A DNA stretch of 64,000 nt from Syntrophobacter sp963666995 (GCA_963666995.1 OY762941.1:3286001-3350000), one strand, 5' to 3'. Shown: positions 5,927 to 14,534, numbered from the stretch's first letter. Translations and numbers: made by a program. Notes: a model not told the origin generated them from the sequence alone.

Positions 5927-8755
5927 GTGAGTGAAAAGAAACGGACTTCAAATACATTGGATGAGGATAACATGGCAAGACCCGCTTTAAACGAAGTATC
6001 CGATTTTTGTGTTGATGAGCATGATGAAGAGGCAAGTACCGCCGATCCACTTAGTAGTCGCGCCGAGGGGTTAGCCTTCTTGCGCTCCGTATCACGACGG
6101 GAGCCGAAAACGATTCAGGAGATGATTCTGGAGGAGATCGGCGCTCCCGAAGAAGACCGGTGCCCTGTCTGTTTCAAGGGCAAATCCGACGAAGAGGCCA
6201 ATCCGGATTCCATCCCGCCGAGGACGACCGCTGCCCCGAGTATCGCACAGTTCTTCCTGAATCCCCCGAAAGCGATTCCCGTCCTGGAAGGCGTAAGGCC
6301 CGCGGTCAAGGGCAAGTTCCTCTTTGTGGACGATGAGAAATTCTACATTCGCGGTGTGACTTACGGGCCTTTCAGGCCGGATGAAGAGGGATGCGAATAC
6401 CATACGCCGGAACAGGTGGAGAAAGATTTCTCACTGATGGCCGCAAACGGAATCAACGCGGTCCGGACCTATACCGTTCCTCCGCGGTGGCTGCTCGATG
6501 TGGCGCAGCGCCATGGGCTGCGGGTGATGGTTGGGCTGCCGTGGGAGGAGCATGTCACCTTCCTGGACAGCAAGAAGCTTGCAAGGGACATCGAAAAGCG
6601 GGTGAGGCTGGGGGTCCGGTCGTGCGCCGGTCATCCCGCTCTGTTGTGTTTCACCATCGGAAATGAAATTCCGGCCACCATCGTGCGCTGGTTCGGGCGG
6701 CGGCGGGTCGAGGCTTTCCTCGAAAGGCTGTACCTGGCGGCGAAGCAGGAAGACCCGGGTGCGCTCATTACCTACGTGAACTTCCCCACAACGGAATATC
6801 TGGAACTGCCGTTCCTTGATTTCGTTTCCTTCAATGTGTACCTGGAAACCAGGGAGAAGCTCGAAGGATACCTGGCGAGGCTTCAGAACATCGCTGGGGA
6901 GCGCCCGCTCGTTATGGCCGAAGTCGGATACGACAGCATTCGAAACGGCGATGAAGCCCAGTCGCGCACCCTTGACTGGCAGATCAGGTCCACATTCGGA
7001 ACCGGCTGTTCCGGGGTTTTTATCTTTTCATGGACGGATGAATGGCACCGCGGCGGGTTCGACATCGATGACTGGGGTTTCGGGGTCACGGACAAGAACC
7101 GTAATCCGAAGCCGAGCCTTGAGGCGATCAGGAAAGCGTTTTCCGAAGTTCCCTTTGCCCCCGACCTCGACTGGCCGAGCATTTCCGTTGTGGTTTGTAC
7201 GTACAATGGAAAGCGCACGATTCGTGACTGCCTCGAAGGTTTGCGCAAGCTCGATTACCCGAACTACGAAGTGATCGTCGTGAACGACGGATCGACCGAC
7301 GGGACCGGGGAAGTGGCCGCGGAATACGGGTTCAAGGTGATAAACACTTCCAACTGCGGTCTGAGCAGCGCCAGAAACACGGGGATGCGGGCCGCCAAGG
7401 GCGAAATTGTCGCATACATCGACGATGATGCCCGGCCGGATCCGCATTGGCTGACTTACCTGGCATATACTTTCCTTAGTACGAACCATGTCGGGGTAGG
7501 GGGGCCGAACCTTCCGCCTCCGGAAGACGGACCCATCGCGGGTTGTGTTGCCAATTCGCCCGGCGGGCCCGTCCATGTGCTTCTGACCGATCAGAAGGCC
7601 GAACATATACCCGGATGCAATATGGCTTTCCGAAAAGCGGCGCTCGAAGCCATAAACGGTTTCGATCACAAGTTCCGCATCGCGGGCGACGACGTCGATC
7701 TGTGCTGGCGTCTCCAGGAAAAGGGATGGACCATCGGGTTTAACCCAGCCGCCATGGTCTGGCACCATCGGCGCAATTCGATCAAGGCCTATCTGAAGCA
7801 GCAGAAGAATTACGGGAAGGCTGAGGCCGATCTCGAGAAGAAATGGCCCGAAAAATACAATGCCGCCGGTCATATCCCATGGGCCGGGCGACTTTATTTC
7901 AAAGGATTCGAACAACTGCTCGGATGTGCACGCGGGCGGATTTATCAGGGAACGTGGGGGAGCGCTCTGTTTCAGTCGATCTACCAACCGGCGCCGTCTC
8001 TCCTGTGGTCCCTGCCGATGATGCCGGAATGGTACATCATCATTGCGGCGCTTGCGGGGTTCTCGCTGTTGGGTCTCGAATGGAAACCGCTGCTGTTTGC
8101 GGTGCCGTTGCTTCTCTTCACCGTTTTTGTGCCGTTGCTTCACGCGTGTCTGTGTGCGATGAAGATCGATTTCCGAAAGCAGGCGGTTTCCCGCAAAGAG
8201 GTCTTCAAACTGAGGGCATTGACGGCATCGCTTCATCTGCTCCAACCCCTGGCCCGCCTCATCGGCCGCGTGCGCCTGGGCCTTACCCCGTGGCGTAGAA
8301 GCGCCGTTCCGGGTATTGCCCAACCGTGGCCCTGGCCAAAAGTTTTCACGGTCTGGAGCGAGCAATGGCGGTCGCCTTTCGACTGGCTGGAATCCCTCGA
8401 ATCGGGAATCCACGGGCTGCGCACCGTCGTTTTGCGCGGCGGCGACTACGACCGGTGGGACCTCGAACTGCGCGGCGGTCTCATGGGAAGCGTCAGAGTG
8501 CTCATGGCGGTTGAAGAACACGGTGGAGGCAAACAGTTTGTCCGGTTCCGTACCTGGCCGCGCTGCTCTTCGGCCGGGGTCGTTACGGCCCTGCTGTTCG
8601 CGGCGCTCTCGGCGTGCGCTGCCTTCGGCCACGCCTGGATGGCCTGCGGTGTCCTGAACGTCATCGCCCTCCTGCTCATGATCCGCATCGTGAAGGAATG
8701 TTCCTCCGCAATGGGAGTGATGGCCCGCCTGTTCGGACCGAAGCAGAAGGTGTGA
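5927..8755 (+). CDS. Glycoside hydrolase-like / family 2 glycosyltransferase fusion membrane protein
   Basis: 942 residues in three parts. Residues about 125-410 form a clan-A (TIM-barrel) glycoside hydrolase-like domain with FTIGNEIP (acid/base Glu, about 247) and MAEVGYDS (nucleophile Glu, about 331). Residues about 418-650 are a GT2 domain: ISVVVCTYNG, NDGSTD, the DDDA metal site near 500, and GDDVDLCWR. Hydrophobic segments at about 690-740 and 885-925 indicate membrane anchoring. The acidic N-terminus (1-110) includes a CPVC pair. GTG 5927 is the first start; ATG 5972 (16th codon) has GAGG upstream and is an alternative. The likely job is synthesis and trimming or remodelling of an exported polysaccharide. 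It stands alone behind the sigma-54 site and ends before a strong terminator. Confidence 0.85.
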   Translation: MSEKKRTSNTLDEDNMARPALNEVSDFCVDEHDEEASTADPLSSRAEGLAFLRSVSRREPKTIQEMILEEIGAPEEDRCPVCFKGKSDEEANPDSIPPRTTAAPSIAQFFLNPPKAIPVLEGVRPAVKGKFLFVDDEKFYIRGVTYGPFRPDEEGCEYHTPEQVEKDFSLMAANGINAVRTYTVPPRWLLDVAQRHGLRVMVGLPWEEHVTFLDSKKLARDIEKRVRLGVRSCAGHPALLCFTIGNEIPATIVRWFGRRRVEAFLERLYLAAKQEDPGALITYVNFPTTEYLELPFLDFVSFNVYLETREKLEGYLARLQNIAGERPLVMAEVGYDSIRNGDEAQSRTLDWQIRSTFGTGCSGVFIFSWTDEWHRGGFDIDDWGFGVTDKNRNPKPSLEAIRKAFSEVPFAPDLDWPSISVVVCTYNGKRTIRDCLEGLRKLDYPNYEVIVVNDGSTDGTGEVAAEYGFKVINTSNCGLSSARNTGMRAAKGEIVAYIDDDARPDPHWLTYLAYTFLSTNHVGVGGPNLPPPEDGPIAGCVANSPGGPVHVLLTDQKAEHIPGCNMAFRKAALEAINGFDHKFRIAGDDVDLCWRLQEKGWTIGFNPAAMVWHHRRNSIKAYLKQQKNYGKAEADLEKKWPEKYNAAGHIPWAGRLYFKGFEQLLGCARGRIYQGTWGSALFQSIYQPAPSLLWSLPMMPEWYIIIAALAGFSLLGLEWKPLLFAVPLLLFTVFVPLLHACLCAMKIDFRKQAVSRKEVFKLRALTASLHLLQPLARLIGRVRLGLTPWRRSAVPGIAQPWPWPKVFTVWSEQWRSPFDWLESLESGIHGLRTVVLRGGDYDRWDLELRGGLMGSVRVLMAVEEHGGGKQFVRFRTWPRCSSAGVVTALLFAALSACAAFGHAWMACGVLNVIALLLMIRIVKECSSAMGVMARLFGPKQKV

Positions 8756-8798
8756 TCGGGCCCGCAAGGGTATTCAGCCGGATAATTTCTGCATAATA

Positions 8799-8854
8799 AA
8801 AGGGTACTGCTTCTCATCCCCGTGCGTCGGGAAGCAGTACCCTTTCTTTTTTGG
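8799..8854 (+). terminator. Rho-independent terminator of the GH-GT2 gene
   Basis: A 15-base stem (AAAGGGTACTGCTTC with its complement at 8831-8845), a loop of about 17 bases, then CTTTTTT. It lies 45 bases after the stop at 8755. Confidence 0.85.
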
Positions 8855-8875
8855 AATCATACCAATTAGCGATTA

Positions 8876-8936
8876 AGGGCTTGTCCGTAAATAAATCCGG
8901 TGCGATCCCTAAAAGGCCTATTTACGGACAAGCCCT
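8876..8936. mobile_element. 61-bp MITE-like palindromic element
   Basis: Perfect 18-base terminal inverted repeats (AGGGCTTGTCCGTAAATA at 8876-8893 and its complement at 8919-8936) enclose only 25 bases with no coding capacity. The terminal repeat is nearly the same as that of the IS5-type remnant at 785, so the element could have been moved in trans by that transposase. It sits between a terminator and a block of other repeats. Confidence 0.7.
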
Positions 8937-8940
8937 AAAG

Positions 8941-9300
8941 CAGTAACAAACGATGTTTCTCAAGAGCGTGGGGAACCGCGTCCGGAGCTGTTGCCCAAAG
9001 GAAAAGTGTCTGCATTCCCACGCAGGAGCGTGGGAACGAGCGTAACCGGGATTCGTCATTCCGGCGGAGGCCGGAATCCAGGATCTTTGAATTTATTGGA
9101 TAATTCCAATCAGCGACTCTGGACCCCGGCCTTTATATGAAAAAAGGAATTGCCGTTTAACGTATACCCTGCCTCGATTTAGGCAGGAATTTTTTCATTG
9201 TTCGTTGTGGCCGAAAGGCCATGAGTGTTCGCCGGGGTGACGTTTCTTGACAAACGGCTCATTTTCAACCTGGATTCTGTTTGGGCAACAGCCCGGTCCC
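8941..9300 (+). repeat. Composite interspersed repeat, copy 1, interrupted by a 96-base insertion
   Basis: Bases 8987-9130 match 41691-41835 closely. They contain two hairpins, TTCCCACGC-AGGA-GCGTGGGAA and ATTCCGGC-GGAG-GCCGGAAT. The match resumes at about 9227 (CGCCGGGGTGACG) and runs to GGGCAACAGCCC near 9295, corresponding to 41843-41908. At the other locus the two halves are contiguous, so about 9131-9226 is an insertion here. It includes a terminator-like hairpin (CCTGCC ... GGCAGG then AATTTTTTC, 9168-9196). The opening CAAACGATGTTTCTCAAGAG (8948-8967) recurs near 37059. No gene is present from 8756 to 9465. Confidence 0.75.
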
Positions 9301-9465
9301 CCCCACGCCGCTTCGCGGCTCAGTTTGGCGCTGCGGCCTCCCGCGCCGGGGCATGGTCGAAATGAGAAGAGTCGGGACGTATCCCTTCCTGCTCAAGTGT
9401 TGCGGAGTTCCAGGCCGGGTTGAGCGGAGCGAAGCCCAACAGGTTCAGTTGACGGAAAATCGGCA

Positions 9466-9816
9466 TCAGGCATTGGCAAGGGTATCCCTTATCCACGAAA
9501 CCAGGATCTCCTTGGTCTGCGGATTGACCGTCGTCCCGAGCACCTTGCCTTCCTTTGCCAGGAAAAGAGTCGGCACGGCATTCACCTTGTATCTCTTGCG
9601 GAGTACCTGGTCGATGTCGCAGTTGATCAGGCCTATAACGATTTCTCCGGCCATCTCTCCGGCCACCTCATCGATCACCGGCGCAAGGGTCATGCAGTGA
9701 TGGCACCATGAAGCATAGAATTCGAAGAGGACGGGGACCGAGGATTCGTTGAGGACTTTATCGATGCTCACTTCATTAAGAAAAATCGGTTTGGATGTGA
9801 CTGATTCTTCCGACAT
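9466..9816 (-). CDS. Thioredoxin-fold protein with CHHC active site
   Basis: 116 residues, the usual thioredoxin length. It contains FYASWCHHCMTLAPVIDEVA, so the redox dithiol is C-HH-C instead of CGPC, and the cis-proline loop AVPTLFLAKEG. No signal peptide, so it is cytoplasmic. The start is supported by AAGGA upstream. The His-His spacing usually gives a less reducing, more DsbA-like potential, so it may act on specific substrates rather than as the main thioredoxin. It follows the acyl-CoA synthetase subunit gene on the same strand after a 175-base gap, which does not require co-transcription. Confidence 0.9.
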   Translation of the reverse strand: MSEESVTSKPIFLNEVSIDKVLNESSVPVLFEFYASWCHHCMTLAPVIDEVAGEMAGEIVIGLINCDIDQVLRKRYKVNAVPTLFLAKEGKVLGTTVNPQTKEILVSWIRDTLANA

Positions 9817-9991
9817 ATATCATCCTTTCCCCAGGGCTTTCCGGGAAACCGTTCTGAAGGTTCCGGAATTGAGGCCGTGAACCCGCGGTGTCCTTCCGGC
9901 CGTCGCGACTTCGGCAGAGCCGGAACGATGGTCCTCGGCGGTTTATTCCCATCGAGGCAGGCCGCCGTCACGGCGCTGTGCACCGCAGTCT

Positions 9992-11395
9992 TCACCGCGG
10001 CTCTTTAGATGCCAGGAACCTGCGGCGATAAAGCAACGCATTGAGCGCCGTGGCCCCGTCCTCGGGGGTAAGGTAGGTACATACTCCGCCCGATGCAAGA
10101 GCCTCCACGTAGGGGGCCGCTTCCATCTGATGCGCCAGGAGTACAAACACTACGGCCTTATCCGGGTGTCTTTTTGTGAGCTGTTCAATTTCCAGGGCCG
10201 GTACACGGATGAACGGGTTGTAATTCCAGACCACGAGATAGGCATCGAAGTCCTCTTGCAGAACGGTTTCCAGGACGGAAACGTAGTTCCGGGGGAGAAA
10301 GCCGGGTCCGGTAAGATCGACCGGGTTCTGGATTTCGACCGGGGTTTTCTCCCCGATGACGGAAAGAACCTTCGCTTTCGCTCCGGAGCTGAGGTCAGGC
10401 AGTTCCCATCCGTTTCCGATCAGGCGGTCCATCGCCACTATACAGGGACCGGCGGTGAAGGTGAGGGCGCAGAGGCGGTTTCCCCGAGGTGCCGGGATCA
10501 TGCTCAAGGCCTTGGCCGCCACCGCGGCATCCCAGGAAGAATGGACTTCCAGTGCCCCCGCCTGCCTGAACATCGCCTGATACAGGCGATACTCACCCGT
10601 CAGGCTTCCCGTGTGGGTTGCGGTGGCCCGGGAGACCGCATCGTTCTTTCCCGCCTTGTAGACGACGACCGGCTTGAAGGGAGTGATTCCAGTCAATGCC
10701 TCATACAAGGATTGGGGTTTATCGAGCCCTTCCAGAAAGAGCAGGAAGGTCTTGGCATCCGGATCATCCTTCAGAACATCCAGGTAATCGTCGAAATCCA
10801 GTACCGTCCGGTTGCCCACCCCGATGAAATGACTCAGCCCGCACTGGAGGGTGCGGAGGGAATAACCCATCGCCAGTCCCACTCCGCCGCTTTGCGAAAG
10901 GATGGCTACGGGGCCGGGAAACGCGTCGAAGTGCCAGAAGATGCCGTGAAGCCCACGATGGAATGAAGAAAAGCCAAGGGTATTGGGGCCGATCACCGGC
11001 ATTTCGTACTGCCTCGCCAGGTCTTCAAGGCGTTGGTTGAGCATCTCACCGTCGGAATGGACCTCCCTGAACCCCCCAACCACGATCGTTACCGCGGGAA
11101 TGCCAAGCCTGCCTGCCCTTTCTGCCATGTCCAGGGCAAGATGTTGATTCAGCAGTAAAATGGCAAGATCCGGAGGCGGATCGATCGATTCGAGGTCCGG
11201 ATAACATTTGCACCCCAGGACCTGATCGTACTTGGGATTTACGGGAAGGAGTTCCCCCTGGAAACGAGCGGCCAGGAGGTTGTGGAGAGGACCGAAACCA
11301 ACGGAGAGCTGTTCCGGGGAGGCCCCGACGACGGCGACACGTCGAGCGTTGAGCGCCTGTTTCAATCGTTTTCGCATGAGCGGTGATGAAGGCAT
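9992..11395 (-). CDS. Acyl-CoA synthetase (NDP-forming), alpha-type subunit
   Basis: 468 residues from ATG 11395 (GGAG upstream); the frame extends 46 codons further but without features. The N-terminal CoA-binding Rossmann domain reads RVAVVGASP. Two succinyl-CoA-ligase-like domains follow: GPVAILSQSGGVGLAMGYSL, then ATHTGSLTGE with the His expected to be phosphorylated, then QNPVDLTGPG. This is the alpha architecture of ADP-forming acetyl-CoA synthetases, which make ATP from acyl-CoA in anaerobes. The ATP-grasp beta subunit is not encoded here and must be elsewhere if the enzyme is complete. The substrate cannot be told. Confidence 0.85.
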   Translation of the reverse strand: MPSSPLMRKRLKQALNARRVAVVGASPEQLSVGFGPLHNLLAARFQGELLPVNPKYDQVLGCKCYPDLESIDPPPDLAILLLNQHLALDMAERAGRLGIPAVTIVVGGFREVHSDGEMLNQRLEDLARQYEMPVIGPNTLGFSSFHRGLHGIFWHFDAFPGPVAILSQSGGVGLAMGYSLRTLQCGLSHFIGVGNRTVLDFDDYLDVLKDDPDAKTFLLFLEGLDKPQSLYEALTGITPFKPVVVYKAGKNDAVSRATATHTGSLTGEYRLYQAMFRQAGALEVHSSWDAAVAAKALSMIPAPRGNRLCALTFTAGPCIVAMDRLIGNGWELPDLSSGAKAKVLSVIGEKTPVEIQNPVDLTGPGFLPRNYVSVLETVLQEDFDAYLVVWNYNPFIRVPALEIEQLTKRHPDKAVVFVLLAHQMEAAPYVEALASGGVCTYLTPEDGATALNALLYRRRFLASKEPR

Positions 11396-11869
11396 CGGAA
11401 GCTCCAGGCAGGTGCAGGGGACCGCTCCCGGGAACGGGCGGTCGCGGCCTGACCATTCAATGCAAGAGGACCGAAAAATCGATTCGCTCGAAAATTTCCG
11501 CGGCGACCCGGCCTTCCCGGGGGCGGGATGCACTTCGTGGCTGCCGCTTCATCGGCATTGTATCCGATAACCCGGCTCGACTCCAGCAGGTAACATCGAA
11601 TCGGGGGATCCTCCGGAGCCTGGACTCTTGTTTCCCTGCTGCACAGACACTAGAATGACAGCGTAGAGAAAAATGCAGTGAATGATGCCTAATCCGGGCG
11701 ATTCCACAGGAGATGCCGCCGGAGCTGGAATGTTTTCAGGCAATCACACCCCCGCCCCGACTCCCCCGTCAAAGGGGAGGAGCCAAGCGTCAATTCCCTC
11801 CCCCTGGCGGGAGGGGAGAGGGGGGGATAAAACCGCTCAAGTCAGGCGATACTTTCAAAGGGGAAGACA
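11396..11869. other. Intergenic region with repeat
   Basis: No gene seen. The first 138 bases are the untranslated frame extension of the synthetase gene. The last 130 contain the interspersed repeat at 11743-11852. Confidence 0.5.
11743..11852 (+). repeat. GC-rich interspersed repeat, copy 1
   Basis: From CTCCCCCGTCAAA to CGCTCAAGTCAGG it matches the reverse complement of 45549-45628, including the hairpin core CCCTGGCGGGAGGGG. The leading AATCACACCCCCGCCCCG also matches, inverted, the segment at about 45852-45880, so the two loci share a composite repeat. Confidence 0.65.
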
Positions 11870-12349
11870 ATGAGCCGACGATCGAAGGAATTGGCTGAAC
11901 GTTTAAAGATGCAAAATGATGACATCATCACCTTTGTCCGGAATTGCTCCGAGGACAACTGGCGAAGAGTCTGCGCCTGGGAAGACTGGGGTGTAGGTGT
12001 GGTGGCGCGGCATATCGGCGCGGGCCACTATGACATCCTCGGGCTGGCCAGGATGATCGTGAACGGTGAAAAACTGCCGGAATTCACTCCGGATCAGATC
12101 ATCCGGATGGCAAATGACCACGCCCGCGAGCATGCCGACTGCACCAAGGCAGAAGTGCTGGATATTCTTCGAAAGAACGGCAAGGCCGTATATGACTTCA
12201 TTATCGGACTGGGCGATGCCGAACTGGACCGGACCGGTTATTTGTCCATGATCGGCAAAGAGGTGAGTACCCGGCAGTTCCTCGAAATGGTCATCCTGCA
12301 ATCGGGAGGCGAGCACTTTGCCAACATGAAGACTGCCCTGAGCGAGTGA
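11870..12349 (+). CDS. DinB-superfamily protein
   Basis: 159 residues. The four-helix DinB / mycothiol-maleylpyruvate-isomerase-like fold is suggested by the N-terminal LKMQNDDIITFVRNCSEDNW, then ARHIGAGHYDI and, near the end, QSGGEHFANMK. These supply the spaced histidines that form the metal site of the family. Members include thiol-dependent transferases and stress-induced proteins of unknown reaction. The start at 11870 has GGGGAAG upstream. The gene stands alone between a repeat and the MarR promoter. No substrate can be proposed. Confidence 0.7.
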   Translation: MSRRSKELAERLKMQNDDIITFVRNCSEDNWRRVCAWEDWGVGVVARHIGAGHYDILGLARMIVNGEKLPEFTPDQIIRMANDHAREHADCTKAEVLDILRKNGKAVYDFIIGLGDAELDRTGYLSMIGKEVSTRQFLEMVILQSGGEHFANMKTALSE

Positions 12350-12480
12350 TACACGGTTGCATTCAGGAAAGCGGCAAACGACGTTTTTGAGGAGAGTGGG
12401 CAACAGCCCCTCCCGCGTGGGAACTCAGAGGAAGCCCCGCCGGTCGACAACGGTGTGCTGTTGAAGTGTTGAGAGATAAG

Positions 12481-12513
12481 TTGACATTCCACTGATTGTG
12501 TGTATATACACAC
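12481..12513 (+). promoter_or_regulatory. Promoter with overlapping MarR operator
   Basis: TTGACA (12481-12486) and TATATA (12503-12508), spaced by 16 bases, form a sigma-70 promoter. The perfect 16-base palindrome GTGTGTATATACACAC (12498-12513) covers the -10 element. Its core GTGTA-TA-TACAC recurs before the next gene (13115-13126). Repression by MarR blocking the -10 region is inferred. Confidence 0.7.
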
Positions 12514-12630
12514 TTTGTAATTGCGGCTCCTCTGGAGGTACATTCGGTATTTCGGTCGCACGGACTATCCCGGATGCGGTGCCGGGCGCATAAACCGGCA
12601 ACAGGGAAGTTCCGGGCAGGAACGAATATT

Positions 12631-13095
12631 ATGGCAGACAGCCCGAAAACATTAGACAGCGCCAAATGCAGTGAGATCAGGCACAGTTGCGCTTCCTACA
12701 ATTTGCGAAGGGCCACCCGCGCCGTCAGTCGGCTTTTCGATAATTTTCTGAGACCAAGCGGCCTGAGAGCCACTCAGTATTCAGTGCTCATGGCGGCCAG
12801 GTTGCAGGGCCCCATCGCACTGACGAAACTGGCCGACATAACTGTGACGGAGCGGACGACACTCACGCGCAACCTGACCGTCCTTGAAAAGAGGGGCTTT
12901 GTCCGCATCGAACCGGGAAGCGACCGCAGGGAGCGCCAGGTGACCATCACGGAGCAGGGTCAGGAGGCGCTGATGGCGGCCGTGCCCTTCTGGGAGAAGG
13001 CCCAGGCGCATATCGAAAAGGGACTTGGCGAAGACCGCATGGGAAACCTCCTTAAGGACCTGTCGGAGATCGTCTCCCTGGCTCGCCCGGAGTAG
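12631..13095 (+). CDS. MarR-family transcriptional repressor
   Basis: 154 residues from ATG 12631, with CAGGA upstream; an open extension to 12496 includes the operator and is rejected. The winged helix-turn-helix is clear: LRATQYSVLMAARLQGPIAL, then LADITVTERTTLTRNL, then FVRIEPGSDRRERQVTITEQG (the wing with the family DxR motif). C-terminal helices would form the dimer interface. It is probably autoregulated through the palindrome on its own promoter and controls the genes from 13187 through a matching site. MarR proteins are commonly released by small aromatic or oxidising ligands, which fits the reductases downstream. Confidence 0.9.
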   Translation: MADSPKTLDSAKCSEIRHSCASYNLRRATRAVSRLFDNFLRPSGLRATQYSVLMAARLQGPIALTKLADITVTERTTLTRNLTVLEKRGFVRIEPGSDRRERQVTITEQGQEALMAAVPFWEKAQAHIEKGLGEDRMGNLLKDLSEIVSLARPE

Positions 13096-13114
13096 TCTTT
13101 TTTTGGATAAATAC

Positions 13115-13126
13115 GTGTAGATACAC
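13115..13126 (+). promoter_or_regulatory. Second MarR operator, before the Fe-S protein gene
   Basis: GTGTA-GA-TACAC is the same half-site pair and spacing as in the palindrome before the MarR gene. It lies 61 bases before the ATG at 13187 and 20 bases after the MarR stop. An AT-rich stretch (GGATAAATA) precedes it. Confidence 0.6.
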
Positions 13127-13186
13127 AGAAGTTGCGGGGTCTGGATCCTCGCCAACCGTTATGGAAACCCAAGAGAGGAGATGCAT

Positions 13187-14065
13187 ATGCGGTGCTCGAG
13201 TCAACGAAAAGAACCGGCAGGTGATTTGTCCGTCCGGCTGGAGGGCGCCATTAAGGAGTTCTGCCGGGTCTCGCCGGACAACTCCCTGAAAAACGAAGAA
13301 AATGACAAGGCCTGGGATGAGCCGCTCGTAGGCTTCTCAAGCGGCGCGGACCCGCTCTACCTGACGATCAAAGAGGACATAGGTCCCTTTTACATGACCC
13401 CCGCCGAAGTCTTCGAGAAGTCATTTCCCGGTACAAAAACATCGGCGGACGATCTTACGGTCATCAGCTGGGTGCTGCCCCAGGCCCAAGTCACGAAGGC
13501 CGACAACCGTAAGGAGAGCATATACCCCTCCGAGAGGTGGGCGAGGTCAAAGGCGTATGGCGAACCCTTTAATGCAATGATTCGCCGCCATGTGGTGGAT
13601 ATCCTGAAGAACTCGGGGTTCGAAGCCGTTGCGCCCGTCCTTGCGCCCTTTTGGTCGTGGGGGGGCTCCGAGCGGTACGGTATCGCGTCCAACTGGTCGG
13701 AGCGGCACGCCGCCCATATTTCCGGGCTGGGGACTTTCGGGCTCTGCGACGGTCTCATCACTCCGGCCGGCAAGGCCATGCGCTGCGGCTCGGTCATTGC
13801 CGCAATCTCCATTCAGCCGACCGTAAGGCCGTACACCGATCACCACGCATACTGCCTTCATTTCTCTCACGGCACCTGCGACAAATGCATCAAACGATGC
13901 CCTGTGGGAGCGATCAGCGAATCCGGGCACGATAAGACGAAATGCTCGAATTACCTCCGCCAGGCCATGGAGTACGCGAAAAGCCGTTTCGGTGTTGAGA
14001 TTGATGTTTGCGGACTGTGCCAGACCGCTGTTCCATGCGAGTCCCGGATACCCGTAAAACAATAG
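13187..14065 (+). CDS. 4Fe-4S cluster protein, QueG/reductive-dehalogenase-like
   Basis: 292 residues from ATG 13187. GAGAGGAG ends directly at an earlier ATG (13181), too close to be used, and gives six-base spacing for 13187. The central part ERHAAHISGLGTFG resembles the conserved helix of epoxyqueuosine reductase-like proteins. The C-terminal third carries CDKCIKRCPVGAI and CGLCQTAVPC, enough cysteines for two [4Fe-4S] clusters. No twin-arginine signal, so cytoplasmic. It heads a series with a thioesterase, an Fe-S nitroreductase and an OYE-type reductase. An electron-transfer or reductase role is inferred; whether it binds a corrinoid is unknown. Confidence 0.7.
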   Translation: MRCSSQRKEPAGDLSVRLEGAIKEFCRVSPDNSLKNEENDKAWDEPLVGFSSGADPLYLTIKEDIGPFYMTPAEVFEKSFPGTKTSADDLTVISWVLPQAQVTKADNRKESIYPSERWARSKAYGEPFNAMIRRHVVDILKNSGFEAVAPVLAPFWSWGGSERYGIASNWSERHAAHISGLGTFGLCDGLITPAGKAMRCGSVIAAISIQPTVRPYTDHHAYCLHFSHGTCDKCIKRCPVGAISESGHDKTKCSNYLRQAMEYAKSRFGVEIDVCGLCQTAVPCESRIPVKQ

Positions 14066-14075
14066 TCGGGGGATT

Positions 14076-14534
14076 ATGTCAATGAACGAAGGAGCCAATC
14101 TCAACCTGCCGCGTCACATCCGGATGATGCTGAGCGGTTCAATCCCGCCGCCTCCCATCGCGAACCTGATCGGCTTCAAGCTCGTCTCAATCGGTCCGGG
14201 CCGGGCGGTCATCGAGTTTGAAGCCGGCGAACAACATGCCAACCCCATGGGCACCCTGCATGGGGGAGTTCTCTGTGACATAAGCGATGCCGCGATGGGT
14301 ATAGCCTACGCAAGCACACTGAATGAGGGAGAAACCTTTACGACGCTGGAACTCAAGATTAATTTCCTTAAGTCCGTCCGCAAGGCCAGGCTTCGAGCTG
14401 AAGGCAGCGTGGTCGGGGCTGGCAAAACCGTTGGGTTGGTCACGTGTGACGTCATTGACGAAAAGGGGCGGCTCATTGCCCGGGCGAGCTGTACGTGTAT
14501 GACTCTCAAGGACGAACAGGCAGAGGGCCGATAG
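14076..14534 (+). CDS. PaaI-type hotdog thioesterase
   Basis: 152 residues. The PaaI signature is plain: QHANPMGTLHGGVLCDISDA, with the HGG motif and the acidic residue on the following helix, then a beta-rich half (TTLELKINFLKSVR, GKTVGLVTCDVIDEKG). It hydrolyses acyl-CoA thioesters, in this subfamily often phenylacetyl- or hydroxybenzoyl-CoA. It starts 10 bases after the Fe-S gene, with GGGGGA upstream of ATG 14076 (ATG 14082 is an alternative), so both are in one operon under the MarR-type control proposed here. Confidence 0.88.
   Translation: MSMNEGANLNLPRHIRMMLSGSIPPPPIANLIGFKLVSIGPGRAVIEFEAGEQHANPMGTLHGGVLCDISDAAMGIAYASTLNEGETFTTLELKINFLKSVRKARLRAEGSVVGAGKTVGLVTCDVIDEKGRLIARASCTCMTLKDEQAEGR

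Noticed and set aside
7028..8767. 579-codon open frame opposite the GT2 fusion
   Set aside because: Low-complexity His/Arg-rich translation typical of antisense to GC-rich coding DNA.
9281..9700. 139-codon plus-strand frame across the thioredoxin gene
   Set aside because: Antisense to a complete thioredoxin and partly repeat sequence.
11682..11873. Short open frame leading to the DinB gene
   Set aside because: It is repeat DNA and overlaps the well-supported start at 11870.
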